NCBI RefSeq assembly: GCF_032854445.1
Contig: NC_088304.1
Span: 15,723,850-15,787,849 of the forward strand
Direction: 5' to 3'
Origin: Liolophura sinensis
Lineage: Eukaryota; Mollusca; Polyplacophora; Chitonida; Chitonidae
Length of the DNA stretch: 64,000 nt
The notes below the pieces were generated by a model, which ran no database searches, was not told the origin of the DNA, and saw only the letters and a list, made by a program, of their open reading frames with translations. Positions 23,927 to 37,924 of the stretch are shown piece after piece. The first letter of the stretch is position 1, and each line of letters starts with the position of its first letter. The position numbers and the translations under genes are program-made.

Positions 23927-26900
23927 ATGCCTGAGCAATTTCTCACTCCATTCGTCACTCCAGACCAGAAGAGGAGCTTCCCAAAAGCCGTGACTGAGGC
24001 CATTTTCCGGAGCTCAAAACTTAGAGCTAAAGTCAAGCAACTAAGACGGGCTTTGTCTGTCAAAAAGAAATCAGTTGACCTTTCCTGTCATTCACCTATT
24101 ATTTCTAAGGTACGTTGGTTCAAACTTTTTAGTTTCGAGTGAAAATTAAAGCTGAAATGTGATGAATGAAGTGGTTTCATACTGACTGAAATGAAATCGT
24201 GAAAAATACTTTTGGTTACCTGACAAATGCTCTCAAAACTCACAGACGATTGTGAAAATTTCTGACCGTAGACCGTTGGGAGTAATTATCACTGTAGAAC
24301 TGGATCTTTGAAGCCTCTTCTTCATTTTGTGATGTTAACCTACTTATACAGCCTCATTCACTCCGATTTCTGCTCCATTACAGAGCCCATTGCTGCAAGA
24401 TCATTACGCTTGAAAACGCTGTTAGTATGTATAACGAAACGTCGCATGTATAGTATAAATAAAGCTAGATATACAGTGTAATATTAATTTCTGTTTCTCA
24501 ACATGTCATTGTTAAATGTCAATAAAATCAATCAGGATAAAAACGTCTGCAAGTACACGTATGTCTTAAGGTGAAAGTGTTATACCTGCCTAACTGGTAT
24601 TTCATTCATTATCAATTACTTTTTCTAATCAAGTATTCATCCCAAACTTTGCCATGTTAGTCATATTTTATGGGATTTTTTTTACTTTTAGAGCGGAGAT
24701 TGCCATGGTAGTTATTATCTGCAAGCATCCCCACTTGCCTTAATACAATCAACTTCCGGTCAGAGAGAGTCACCAGCGGAAACTGTAAACCGTCTTGAAA
24801 GTGCGATGAAATCGCTGTCAACCACTGATCTGACTGAAACCTTTGACAAAGTGGCAGTCGACGCGGACATTTACACGCAGAAGTATAACAAGTTGCAGGG
24901 GATAAACTTGAGAAAGCAATGCCATTCCTTTCAGCATGACAGTACGGCCACATGTGTTGTTGAGCTCTTCCCAGACGAAAACATCTATGAAGACATAAGT
25001 TCCAAACAGGTGATACAACCAGCTGGTGACTTACCATATTCTAAATCCTAACGTTTTTTTGTTGCACTAATATCACAAAAATATTCCTCAACCATACATA
25101 GCACCAAAAACAAAAGTAGTTGAAGCAATCGACAATGTTACCTTGTAACATAGTTTAAAACTGGGTGAGATGATTTATAAAGTTAGGATTAGAAGGTCTG
25201 CTGAACTGCGCCGTATGAGGGAAATATTCTTGATTTCGACGAAAAACATCAATCAAAGAAATAAGTGATTATCGATAATATGTTTACTTGGTAACGTCTA
25301 ACCTTTTTATTACAGACATCGAATGTTAAGGAAATCCTTGTCGAACCCGCTCTATCGAAGCCTGCTGTCCGTCCATCTGCTACGCTGAAAAGGGATCTCT
25401 ATTCAGATGTCACAAAGTTTAAGCATCTAGACAGCCACGCAATACAGGTGTGTATTTAAAATCGTCACATTCCAGTTAAAATCCCCATGTACATAAGCTG
25501 TACCTGGTTTTCAGAGCTGCCTCTTCGAGAGTAAATGATGCAGTGTTTCCCCGCCAAAATTGTTTCAAATTTTTGAACAAGTTTTCAGGCCTCAGTGTAT
25601 TGCTCGATAGAGAAACTGTCTCGACCCTATATACGTACTTAAAGGTTACGATGACTTTAGGGTGATGGGATTTGTCTATGTAACCAATGACTTTCAAGTA
25701 ATTTTTTAACAATAACATATCTGCAGGTGGCCAGGCATCACTACACTGACAGCAGCATGCTGGTGAGAGACTTGACGGAAAATTGCAAAACTGAACTAGA
25801 CAAAGCAAGGTATGTTTTGAAATCGTGTAATACATGTTTTTACCTCATATACCATTGCACATATTGTGCTTTAATATTGACATTGCGCTTACGTGAGGGC
25901 ATAATTACATCCGGTGAATGAACTTTTCCTATATGTTGTGTCTTTCACAAAAGACTACAGATTGGCGAGTAAAAATACAGCAGCAACGACAGTGTGACCG
26001 TTGATAGATAGCTTTTCTCAGAAAATTTTCACTGATTGGAAAATGTAGTCTCATTATTTTGTCTTTCAGAGTTCTCTTCCGATGGATGATTGCCATGGAG
26101 AGGAAAAATGCAAGTAAAAAAACCACAGGGTGGTCCAAACGTCATCGGACATGGAGGGGTTCAATGTCAGATACTTTTCAACAATCTCTGCAGGTGAGAA
26201 GAGTCACTGAGATTTTTTATTTGTTGAGAAAAACAAAATGCAGGATTTAATACAATTTCTAAAAACAACAACAAACAAACGCAGTATTTTACTGATGTCT
26301 GATAGTTTTAAAACGCCTGAAATAACAAGTTGGGCATTTCATTACATCAGCTCTTTCCATGCATTACCTGAAAAGTTGTGTTTGACAAATGGTTTCTTAT
26401 TCTTTCAGGCAAGCAGGAATGCATTCAGAAATCATCGTGGGATACTCAAAAGGGGCCGGTCATAAACCCGGCATGCCCCTTGATCACAAGTCACACAGGA
26501 ATTCCTGGAACGCTGTTGCTGTTGACGGTACGTGGAGGTTCGTCAATTGCACGTGGGCCGCTCGTCACATGACAGGAAGTGAAAAGAGTTCATCTCGGCT
26601 TCTACACAAATATGACGAGTTCTATTTTCTCACTGACCCCGAGGAAACACATTTATCAGCATTTTCCTGATGACCCAAAGTGGCAGCTTCTCGATAAGAC
26701 ACTGAGTTTTGAGGAATTCACCAACTTGCCGTCTGTGAAGTCACCATATTTCAAGCATGGCCTGCAGTTTTCTTGTGTCACACCCTCCCTACTGAAAACG
26801 GAAAAATAATTCCGTTGAAATACCTAGATGCATTAGAAACATTTGAAATTCGAATCACGACTGGAAATGTGCGAGTCACCGCTTGAACAGGTTACAAACC

Positions 26901-27745
26901 ATGTGCTTCAGCGCCGTGTTGGGAGTCAGATTATTTTGACAGTTGTGCCACCACAGCCGGGATCTTACTACCTGTCCGTGTACGCCGGGGATAGCTGCAC
27001 ATCTGATGTGTTGGAGTGTGTCTTCTGCCTTCGTATTCTGCACGCTCCAGTTTGTGTGTATGCGGAGTCACCTAAATCTATTACTTACCCACCCGTGTCA
27101 ACACTGGGATCAACTTCACTGATGTCCACACTGGGTGTGTCCACAAACTCACACCACGACCCTCTAGTCAATATGGTTAACAACACCATTCGAATTGACT
27201 TTAACGTCAGGGACGATATAAAGTTCACGCATACGCTTCAGTTCTATGACAGTGATAGCGACTCCCCTCTTGGACATTGACAGGTACGCCTTTCCTACAA
27301 TCAGGACACACTCTGAGCTGTCGTACTCCGTGGCTTGTCCCAGAAAAGGCTCTTACATCTTTAGTCTGTACGGAGCCACCAGAGACTCCAACACGTATGA
27401 CTGTCTATTCCAATACCTACTCGTGTGCTCTTCAGATAACCTCAGTTATTTGAGCTTCCCCAAATCTTACAACACTTGGCGTGACAGCTCATTGTTATCC
27501 CCTTTGCACGGAGAACTTGTACAGGACACGGAATACACATTCGGCGTGAGTGTGAAGAAAGCTTTAAAGGTCTTCGTTGTAATCGGTTTGGAGAAATATC
27601 CATTACAGAAGGTGGAGGACAGCGAGTGGTTTGGAAAAGTTTTAACAGGAGATGCTTCGCCCATTGCCACTGTCATAGCCGAATATATGTCTGAGACTGG
27701 AAATCCCTTTTTTCACACCGACTGTTGGAATATGATATCCTCTAA
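23927..27745 (+). pseudogene. KY/hillarin-type gene, copy 3 (frame broken by small indels)
   Basis: All six exons are present: 23927-24109, 24692-25009, 25316-25447, 25727-25809, 26070-26193, about 26409-27745. Exons 1-4 are clean. Exon 5 has seven A's at 26116-26122 where the others have six. Exon 6 has further small indels near 26645, 26803, 26821, 26838, 27264, 27711 and 27719. Almost all lengthen or shorten a homopolymer, while the rest is nearly identical to copy 2. As written, the 723-residue protein cannot be made. Either this is a very recent pseudogene or the stretch is poorly polished assembly and the gene is intact. Similar length errors occur in the non-coding DNA just after it. 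Poly(A) signal at 27997. Confidence 0.75.
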
Positions 27746-27996
27746 AATCAAAGCTCAGCAAACACATTCCTTTGAGACATGCAAAGTTTTTGATTCACAG
27801 ACAAGGTCTTGTATGAGAACCATAAGGAAATTAATTTGCTCCTCAGTGCTTGATTACGTGTGTCAGCGGATGACATCATTAGAATGGGATGTCATTTACA
27901 CTGAACCGTAACGTTTTTATTTAAATGCTCAAGTACTTTTGCTGTTACTTACATTATATTTATAACGAAGCTATGCTTACATTCATAGTGTTGTTT

Positions 27997-28002
27997 AATA
28001 AA
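27997..28002 (+). promoter_or_regulatory. Poly(A) signal, copy 3
   Basis: AATAAA about 250 bases past the homologous stop position. Confidence 0.5.
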
Positions 28003-31000
28003 TAATTTTTTGCTCGCAGATACATTTGTTTTTTCTCTTTTGTCTGCAAGGTGGAACACATTGGTTTGTCAGTTATTAAATGCATTTGATACAAGGATGT
28101 TTTACGCTTTACTTGAGAGTATACATACATTTGTCATCCGCGTCTAAATAGTATTGAATTACAAACTATTCCCTCTTGAACCGTACAATTTTCCGTACAT
28201 ATGTACATCTTTATGTATAAGTGCAGGATAGAACTTTGTCAGAACTTGTTGAAAAGGGGTAGAAAGAGAAAAAAAAGCCGCCCTAGTGATAAATGGTGTT
28301 GCTCATGGGTTAGAGACGCATATAGCATGTAGTCAAAAGACAAAAATTGGTGGTGATTAAGAGAGACGTAAAATGTAGGGACATCAAAGATATTCCTTTG
28401 ACTTCCTATAAGTAAAATACGTTGTACAGAATGTGTATATTACAATCTCTAACAATGAATGGGAAAAAAAATGATAATGGCATGTATTCTGTGTACAGAT
28501 GTGTATTTTAATTTTCAATGTGACACGGTTATCCGGTGGGACATGTGGCAGGATGTTTTAATAGTAAACACCTTAACTGGCTGCTAAAGATCAAAAGCCT
28601 CGTTCACTGATACACATATTGTTTCAATAGGTTGATCAGCGTGGTTGATATTCTTGTAATTGTGGTTGTGTCAGAACGACAATACTTAAACACACAGGTT
28701 AGACTAACCCTGCCGAGAAGGCGATGCCACACACAGCCCTGCTTCTTTCGAGTGACATATTTTATCATACGTGTATTTATTTAATGGTGGATTTGATAGA
28801 CTAATGAGTGCTTGCTTCTGAAGACGTCCATGTTGCACACAAAAAAGTTAATTGACTATAAATAACAAAGCCTCAGTGGGAGATTTTGGCTATTCGCCGC
28901 ATTGGTCCTTGAGTCTATTTTGAAACTCATCAAATAGTATTGATACACTGGGAAAAGTGCGGCTCGTCCTTAAAAAACAAACAAACATCATTAGCCAATA
29001 ACTTCTTACTTAAGAGGAGGAATAATCTTGTACTCTCAGATATAAATGATGAATTATCCAATACAAAATATGTAAAAAGTAATTGATTACCTCTTCATCA
29101 TCCAGAAGAGTTATATCCGGGTTCTTTCCTAATCTGAAAAGATTGATACAAGAAAAGATAGGAACACTGAAAACACAAGTTAATGAAGTTGTAAAGGTTG
29201 GTCACTACCCAGTGCTAAATAGTGGAAAGATGGGAGGATTTGGGCTTCGGACCAGCCAGTCCCAACACACCACAAGGTGTTAGTAAGGTTTCTCATTATT
29301 TTAGTTATAAAAGTTTTTGCCTTAGCTTGAAAATAGCATAAGACTCCCAAACTACTATCTAAAGTCACGCAGTTGTTAATCTAACAAATCCGTTGCATGA
29401 ATGGAATGAACTTCATGTCTGAATACAGGTATTACATATATGACTCCAACATAAATGACGAGTAAATGACCAACGTGTATTACATACGAGGTGCAGAAGC
29501 GTATTGCCAAGTTTCGACTAACTGGAATTACCCCCACTACAATAGTGTCGGTCTATGTACCAATTCAGATAAATTGCACAAACAGGAAACGGACATTTAT
29601 CAACACATTAAAAGATGTTAAAGGGATTATTGACAAAAGGAGTATTGAGAAAGTTGTCAAAGGTGTGGTAATATTCACGTAAACAGATAACATCGTGAAC
29701 AAAACAACTCACGAGCAATTCGCAATTAGGTCATGAAGCATTCAAGAACCTTATATTGTGCATGTCGCAAGGCGCTGGAAGTTCTTGACACGTAAGGAAA
29801 CAAGGCGGAGATGTGATTGGTCGGGGATTGATATGGCGTGACTCTTGCAGTGTTTCATCATAGACATATTTTTTGTAAACCTAGAATGACCCCATGCGTT
29901 ACCCCATGCAGCTCCTCCCTCCCCCACCTTACCCAGCATGTCTTTTGATATCACAGATGTTTGAAATGCTATCACACAATTAAACCGTACAGACGGTAGA
30001 CAGAACGTCCCAAATAAAAATCTCTTTGGCAGAGATTCTTTTGTCAAGATAGTTTTGTTGACCAGCTGTATCAACTGGCCTGAAGAATACTGTTTTAGGA
30101 AGGTTTTCATCTGCCTATAATATGTTAAAAGAATTAGGCCTACAGCATAAAGAGCATAACTGATGTACATTTCAAATGAAATGATTGTATAAAACATCTG
30201 GTACAATAACATTTGTGGGAGAAAGGCAAAGAAAGGCAAAGAAAAGATTCTGGAATTTAATAAAATTCAGTTAATTCCATACATGTTAGTAGTGTTTCTT
30301 CTTTTTATTACTTGATGCCCCACCGAAATACACTTTTTATTACTTTTTCTTCCAGCAAAACTAGTTTCTTACTCGCTGAAGGCTCCCCAAAACAGCCCTA
30401 CACTCTCCTCCCGTTATATTTTTAGCAGATGATATGTCACAGGATTCCCATAACTGTTTGCTATTGAGACGAATTGTTTGGTCGTTCAGCCCTATCCCTC
30501 GCAGACATTGTTTATTTCACTGTCTGGATAGAGTGTCATGCTGCAGACACCAAAGCTGACACTCGAACGTCTCAAGTAAGCTGAAACCATCTTCTCTCTC
30601 TCGTCTTGACATGTTGAAGGTTTGGGTACTGGTCATGTGTCATCTCCTCCAGACAGTGCGATGAACATTGTCTGTTTCCTCCGATATGGAAAATAATATC
30701 AGGAAGAATTTCAGTGAATAATCGCAGTAATATATACTGCCGTGTCTCCGGATTATGTAATAACTTAAACGTTCATAGGCTTCTACTTTTCTTTATTTGA
30801 TTTATTTGACATTCTAAAACTCGAACAATTACTGGAAAACAATAAAATGTTGAGCCCATGTAGTCCGTTTACGAATGTGTATTTTCACTTTTAATACAAC
30901 ACTGTTATCCGCTGGGGCATTGTGGCACGATGTTTTTGATAATAAACACTTTAATTGGCTAAGCTAAATATTAAAATCATCGTTGAAAGATACACATATT

Positions 31001-32074
31001 ATTTCAGTGGGTTGATCAGCTAGGTTGATATTCTTGGAACTGTTGTTGTTTTAGAACGACAATTCTTAAATACACATGTTAGACAAACCTCATGGATAAG
31101 GCAATATTCACGCACTGCTTTGTGTGCTGGGATGTGCCAGCTTTTAACACAGCTTATGCACGTGTATTTATTTGGAGGCTAATCTAAGGGACTATAAATG
31201 TGTTTTTCTGATTTTGAAAACCCGAAATTTTCTTGAAGAAATTATTTGATAAACGATGTCTTCGTGGGGCATATAGCCTCTTCAGCCCAGCGGTCCTATT
31301 GTCCATTTATAATTTAACCCATGTTGTTGTAATTTTGGAAGAGGAGCTCCTCATACAGTATAAACAAACAACCTCTCTCCATAACTGCAGATATACCTGC
31401 ACCATCAGAAAGCATTATAATCCTTTTCTCTGAAAGAGAATTATCTTACGACAAATATGTTGGATAAATAATACGTAATTAAACCACATCAGAAGACGGT
31501 CCAACCCAGCAAGGTTTCCATACTAAGTGGGCCATTGTATACTTTATTCAGTATACGGGGTGCCCCTCATTGATTTGGATATGCTAATCAGGTTCAGACA
31601 AGAATTTGACAAGTTTTAAGCCATTTAAACAATGACACTACCCACAGAGACTTTGCCGCAAAGAACACCTTGTTAATCAACCTTTCCTTACCATCTTGAA
31701 AGCTTTCCAGAAGAGAAAGCCACTCCTTCTCCCCTCCTTTATCCAGCACAGGGTATTATAGAACACAGGGTGGCTGACGACGTGCTAACAGGATTGTCAG
31801 GGGTGAGGGGGTTGTCTTTCTCTGTTTGTCATGTGGAGAGAGGATATGTTTGGTGCGAAGAAGAGGCAGATTTTAGTACCATGCTTGACGTAAGACACAA
31901 CGGAGATGCCACACGGGGGGCACACCACGTGACAGTTACACATAGCAATAAATGGCTTGAAATCACCCCATTCTCCAGTTCCAACGAAACACCTCTTACT
32001 CACAAGCACAGGGGTTTCTCTTGACCTGGCTCCAGGGACTTTGTAACCTTTCCACTTTTTCCTTCCCTGTCAAA

Positions 32075-35000
32075 ATGCCTGAGCAATTTCTCACTTCATT
32101 CGTCACTCCAGACCAGAAGAGGAGCTTCCCAAAGGCCGTGACTGAGGCCATTCTTCGGAGCTCAAAACTCAGAGCTAAAGTCAAGCAACTAAGACGGGCT
32201 TTGTCTGTCAAAAAGAAATCAGTTGACCTTTGCTGTTATTCACCTATTATTTCTAAGGTACGTTGGTTCAAACTTTTTACTTTCTTTTGATAATTAAAGG
32301 TGAAATATGATGAATGAAGTGGTTTCATATTGACAAATAAAATCGTTAAAAATACTTTTGGTTACCTGACAAATGCTCTCAAAACTCACAGACGATTGTG
32401 AAAATTTCTGACCGTAGAACTTGGGAGTAATTATTACTGTAGAACTGGATCCTTGAAGACTCTTCTTCATTTTTTTAATGTTAACCTACTTACACAGCCT
32501 CATTCACTCCGATTTCTGCTCCATTACAGAGCCCATTGCTGCAAGATCATTACGCTTGAAAACGATGTTAGTATGTATAACGAAACGTCGCATGTATAGT
32601 ATAAATAAAGCTAGATATACAGTGTAATAGTGATTTGTGTTTCTCAACATGTCAATGTTAAATGTCAATAAAATCAATCAGGATAAAGACGTCTGCAAGT
32701 ACACGTATGTCTTTAGGTGAAAGTGTTATACCTGCCTAACTGGTATTTCATTCATTATCAATTACTTTTTCTAATCAAGTATTCATCCCAGGCTTTGCCA
32801 TGTTAGTCATATTTTATGGGGTTTTTTTTACTTTTAGAGCGGAGATTGCCATGGTAGTTATGATCTGCAAGCATCCCCACTTGCCTTAACACAATCAACT
32901 TCCGGTCAGAGAGAGTCACCAGCGGAAACTGTAAACCGTCTTGAAAGTGCGATGAAATCGCTGTCAACCACTGATCTGACTGTAACTTTTGACAAAGTGG
33001 CAGTCGACGCGGACATTTACACGCGGAAGTATAACAAGTTGCAGGGGATAAACTTGAGAAAGCAATGCCATTCCTTTCAGCATGACAGTACGGCCACATG
33101 TGTTGTTGAGCTCTTCCCAGACGAAAACATCTGTGAAGACATAAGTTCCAAACAGGTGATACAACCAGCTGGTGACTTACCATATTCTAAATCCTAACGT
33201 TTTTTGTTGCACTAATATCACAAAAATATTCCTCAACCATACATAGCACCAAAAACAAAAGAGGTTGAGGCAATCGACAATGTTACCTTGTAACATAGGT
33301 TAAAACTGGGTGAGATGATTTATAAAGTTAGGATTAGAAGGTCTGCTGAACTGGGCCGTATAAGGGAAATATTCTTGATTTCGACGAAAAACATCAATCA
33401 AAGAAATAAGTGATTATCGATAATATGTTTGCTTGGTAACGTCTACCCTTTTTATTACAGACATCGAATGTTAAGGAAATCCTTGTCGAACCCGCTCTAT
33501 CGAAGCCTGCTGTCCGTCCATCTGTTACACTGAAAAGGGATCTCTATTCAGATGTCACAAAGTTTAAGCATCTAGACAGCCACGCAATACAGGTGTGTAT
33601 TTAAATCGTCACATTCCAGTTAAAATCCCCATGTACATAAGCTGTACCTGGTTTTTTAAGAGCTGTCTCTTCGAGAGTAAATAATGCAGTTTTCCCCGCC
33701 AAAATTGTTTCAAATTTTTGAACAAGTTTTCAGGCTTCAGTGTATTGCTCGATAGAGAAACTGTCTCGACCCTATATACGTACTTAAACGTTACGATGAC
33801 TTTAGGGTGATGGGATTTGTCTATGTAGCCAATGACTTTCAAGTAATTTTTTAACAATAACATATCTGCAGGTGGCCAGGCATCACTACACTGACAGCAG
33901 CAAGCTGGTGAGAGATTTGACGGAAAATTGCAAAACTGAACTAGACAAAGCAAGGTATGTTTTAAAATCGTGTAATACATGTTTTTGCTTCATATACCAT
34001 TGCACATATTGTGCTTTAATATTGGCATTGGGCTTACGTGAGGGCATAATGACATCCGGTGAATGAACTTTTCCTATATGTTGTGTCTTTTACAAAAGAC
34101 TACAGATTGGCGAGTAAAAATACAACAGCAACGACAGTGTGACCGTTGATAGATAGCTTTTCTCAGAAAATTTTCACTGATTTGAAAATGTAGTCTCATT
34201 ATTTTGTCTTTCAGAGTTCTCTTCAAATGGATGATTGCCATGGAGCAGAAAAATGCAAGTAAAAAACCACAGGGTGGTCCAAACGTCATCGGACATGGAG
34301 GGGTTCAATGTCAGATACTTTTCAACAATCTCTGCAGGTGAGAAGAGTCACTGAGACTTTTTATTTGTTGAGAAAAACAAAATGCAGGATTTAATACAAC
34401 TTCTAAAAACAACAACAAGTAAACGCAGTATTTTACCGATGTCTGATAGTTTTAAAACGTCTGAAATAACAAGTGGGGCATTTCATTACATCAGCTCTTT
34501 CCATGCATTACCTGAAAAGTTGTGTTTGACAAATGGTTTCTTATTCTTTCAGACAAGCAGGAATGCATTCAGAAATCATTGTGGGATACTCAAAAGGGGC
34601 CGGTCATAGACCCGGCATGCCCCTTGATCACAAGTCACACAGGAACTCCTGGAACGCTGTTGCTGTTGACGGTACGTGGAGGTTCGTCAATTGCACGTGG
34701 GCCGCTCGTCACATGACAGGAAGTGAAAAGAGTTCATCTCGGCTTCTACACAAATATGACGAGTTCTATTTTCTCACTGACCCCGAGGAACACATTTATC
34801 AGCATTTTCCTGATGACCCAAAGTGGCAGCTTCTCGATAAGACACTGAGTTTTGAGGAATTCACCAACTTGCCGTCTGTGAAGTCACCATATTTCAAGCA
34901 TGGCCTGCAGTTTTCTTGTGTCACACCCTCCCTACTGAAAACGGAAAATAATTCTGTTGAAATAAAACTAGATGCATTAGACCATTTGAATGTTGAGTCA

Positions 35001-35885
35001 CGACTGGAAATGTGCGAGTCACCGCGTGAACAGGTTAAAAACCATGTGCTTCAGCGCCGTGTTGGGAGTCAGATTATTTTGACAGTTGTGCCACCACAGC
35101 CGGGATCTTACTACCTGTCCGTGTACGCCGGGGATAGCTGCACATCTGATGTATTGGAGTGTGTCTTCTGCCTTCGTATTCTGCACGCTCCAGTTTGTGT
35201 GTATGCGGGGTCACCTAAATCGACTGCTTACCCACCCGTGTCAACACTGGGATCAACTCCACTGATGTCCACACTGGGTGTGTCCACAAACTCACACCAC
35301 GACCCTCTAGTCAACATGGTGAACAACACCATTCTAATTGACTTTAACATCAGAGACGATATAAAGTTCACGCATACGCTTCAGTACTATGACAGTGATG
35401 GCGACTCCCTCTTGGACATTGACAGGTACGCCTTTCCTACAATCAGGACACACTCTGACCTGTCTTACTTCGTGGCTTGTCCCAGAAAAGGCTCTTACAT
35501 CTTTAGTCTGTACGGAGCCACCAGAGACTCCAACACGTATGACTGTCTGTTCCAATACCTACTCGTGTGCTCTTCAGATAACCTCAGTTATTTGAGCTTC
35601 CCCAAATCTTACAACAGTTGGCGTGACAGCTCATTGGTATCCCCTTTGCACGGAGAACTTGTACAGGACACGGAATACACATTCGGTCTGAGTGTGAAGA
35701 AAGCTTTAAAGGTCTTCGTTGTCATCGGTTTGGAGAAATATCCATTACAGAAGGTGGAGGACAGCGAGTGGTTTGGAAAAGTTTTAACAGGAGATGCTTC
35801 GCCCATTGCCACTGTCATAGCCGAATATATGTCTGAGACTGGAAATCCTTTTTTTAAACGACTGTTGGAATATGATATCCTCTAA
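32075..35885 (+). CDS. KY/hillarin-type transglutaminase-like protein, copy 4 (predicted pseudoenzyme)
   Basis: Exons 32075-32257, 32838-33155, 33461-33592, 33872-33954, 34215-34337, 34553-35885; 723 codons, uninterrupted. Domains and the replaced triad are as in copy 1. It belongs with copies 1 and 5 in exon 6 (DHLNVES, REQVKN). Private changes include CVYAGSP for CVYAESP and SYFVACP for SYSVACP. The 5' region just before the ATG is shorter than in other copies, which could alter the leader but not the protein. Poly(A) signal at 36137; LTR-4 begins about 360 bases after it. Confidence 0.85.
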
Positions 35886-36136
35886 AATCAAAGCTCAGCA
35901 AACACATTGCTTTGAGACATGCAAAGTTTTTGATTCACAGACAAGGTCTTGTATAAGAACCATGAGGAAATTAATTTGCTCCTCAGTGCTTGATTACGTG
36001 TCTCAGCGGATGACATCATTAGAATGGGATGTCATTTACCCTGAACCGTAACTTTTTTATTTAAATGCTCTAGTACTTTTGCTGTTACTTACATTATATT
36101 TATAACGAAGCTATGCTTACATTCATAGTGTTGTTT

Positions 36137-36142
36137 AATAAA
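36137..36142 (+). promoter_or_regulatory. Poly(A) signal, gene 4
   Basis: AATAAA about 250 bases after the stop codon. Confidence 0.6.
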
Positions 36143-36705
36143 TAATTTTTTGCTCCCAGATACATTTGTTTTTTCTCTTTTGTCTGCAAGGTGGAACACA
36201 TTGGTTTGTCAGTTATTAAATGCATTTGATTGAAGGGTGTTTTACGCTTTACTTGAGAGTATATATACATTTGTCATCCGCGTCTGAATAGTAATTGAGT
36301 GACAAACTATTCCCTCTTGAACCGTACAATTTTCCGTGCATATGTACAGGTTTATGTATAACTGCAGGATAGAACTCTGTCATAACTTGTTGAAAAGGGG
36401 TAGAAAGAAAAAAAAGCCGCCTTAGTGATAAGTGGTGTTGCTCATGGGTTAGAGACGCATATAGCATGTAGTCAAAAGACAAAAATTGGTGGTGATTGTT
36501 ATGTATGACTTTAACGTTTTCATGTACTGTTAGTCTGCGGACCTTTGTGAAAGCATAACAGGCCCTGTTATATTTGTACAGCGCGGACCGGATCGAAAGC
36601 ACCTTGTTCAATGCTTCGTTTTTTTCATTGGCTATCAATTCTGTGTTTAAGAATAGTTGAATCCACCTGGAACGTATATAAGCCGTGTTTTCTGTGCAGA
36701 GAGGA

Positions 36706-37355
36706 AGAACTCCAAATCTGAGAGTAGACCAGATCTCCTACAAGAAATAATCTCGCTAACTGACAAAATACAGAAACAAAAAACCGACCTGACTCTAGCA
36801 TGGGTTCCAGCGCACGTTAATATTCGAGGAAATGAAATTGCAGATCAGGCAGCAAAATCGAGACTACGAAAATATGAACAAGATATAGACGTCCCCCTGA
36901 GCCAAAATGAAATATATACATTGATCAATACCCAAATTAACAATCAGTGGAAAGAGGAATGGGATAAAGAATCCCGCGGACGGTGGCACTATAAAATATT
37001 AAACGGAACGATTACAAAATTAAATTCGTTCCAATTATTGAATAACCAAGATGACAAAAACATATCACGCCTGAGACTAGGGAAAACAGGGCTCAAAGCA
37101 CATCTAGCAACTATAATCCAAAATTCTTCACCAACTTGCCCAGCCTGTCAAGAGCATGATGAAACCATAGAGCACTATTTGCTACAATGTATTAAACATA
37201 GTAAAGAACGAAGACGATTGGCAGAATGCCTGCAAATATACAAATGTGAACTTGACCTTCAGACTATCCTTAACCCCAAACCACACCTGAGAGCACAAAT
37301 ATTCTCCTTACTAAAAGAATACATCAAATCGACGGGTTACGAAAGCAGAATCTGA
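36706..37355 (+). pseudogene. LINE ORF2 C-terminus: RNase H and zinc-knuckle
   Basis: About 216 codons are open from the truncation point to TGA at 37353-37355. The N-terminal part has the end of a type-I RNase H: LAWVPAHVNIRGNEIADQAAK, with the histidine and the last acidic residue in place. Further on, a CPAC...ETIEHYLLQC motif matches the Cys/His finger found at the C-terminus of many LINE ORF2 proteins. An RNase H after the reverse transcriptase fits the I/Ingi/Nimb-like groups. Reverse transcriptase, endonuclease and the first RNase H acidic residues are missing, so the copy is dead on arrival. The open frame also runs on from LTR sequence upstream, which is accidental. Confidence 0.8.
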
Positions 37356-37374
37356 TAAAACATAATTGACCAAC

Positions 37375-37590
37375 AACGGCGATACCTTGATTCTGAGGGC
37401 CGTTTCTGCTCTAGTCAACAATACGTCACCTTCTCTGATTAAAACGGTGCATTTTCCGTAATTACCAAACACATATACTAACAACGGCGATACCTTGATT
37501 TTGAGGGCCGTTTATTCCACAGATACATAATTCCTCCCTACAACTTTATCCCCAACTATATCGGCGATACCTTGATCTTGAGGGCCGATA
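37375..37590 (+). other. Three related hairpins in the LINE 3' region
   Basis: Three copies of stem-GATACCTTGATNNTGAGG-stem lie at 37375-37404, 37483-37512 and 37559-37590. The first two have the stem AACGGC/GCCGTT and the third has TATCGGC/GCCGATA. The second A-T pair has become T-A on both sides, so pairing is kept. The apical 18 bases are almost unchanged. This points to a structured RNA element, perhaps a binding site for the LINE's own protein. Confidence 0.75.
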
Positions 37591-37924
37591 AAACGTCCAT
37601 GAAACCAACCTGCAAAAACATAGCACACGAAAACAATGTAACCACAAAAGTTGTTAACTGTAGTAATTAATAATATTTCTCCATTAACTAATCTGCCCTG
37701 TTATTTGTTGTTATTTATCTATTCTTATTAGCTGATATTTATTCTCTATTTATTTACAAATGCACTAATTTGCTCCTAAGTATCTGTTTTATCAAATATC
37801 TTCTTGCTTAAGATATACATTATCTCATAAACAAAACCCCTTCGCAAATCAAAAATACAACTATCTTGTAGATTTGTTTTCTCTATTTGTTTTCACAGGG
37901 AAAAAAAAAAAAAAGCAGCAGTTA

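Larger units (their letters stand above)
19241..28400 (+). repeat. Tandem unit 3 (carries LTR-3)
   Basis: About 9.2 kb, or 8.15 kb without LTR-3 (22025-23034), which lies in the 5' spacer roughly 900 bases before gene 3. The first 2.8 kb of spacer (19241-22020) is almost identical to that of unit 4, and the last part (exon 6 to the joint) to that of unit 2. The unit is thus a mosaic of both neighbours. No gene was found in the spacer. Confidence 0.8.
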
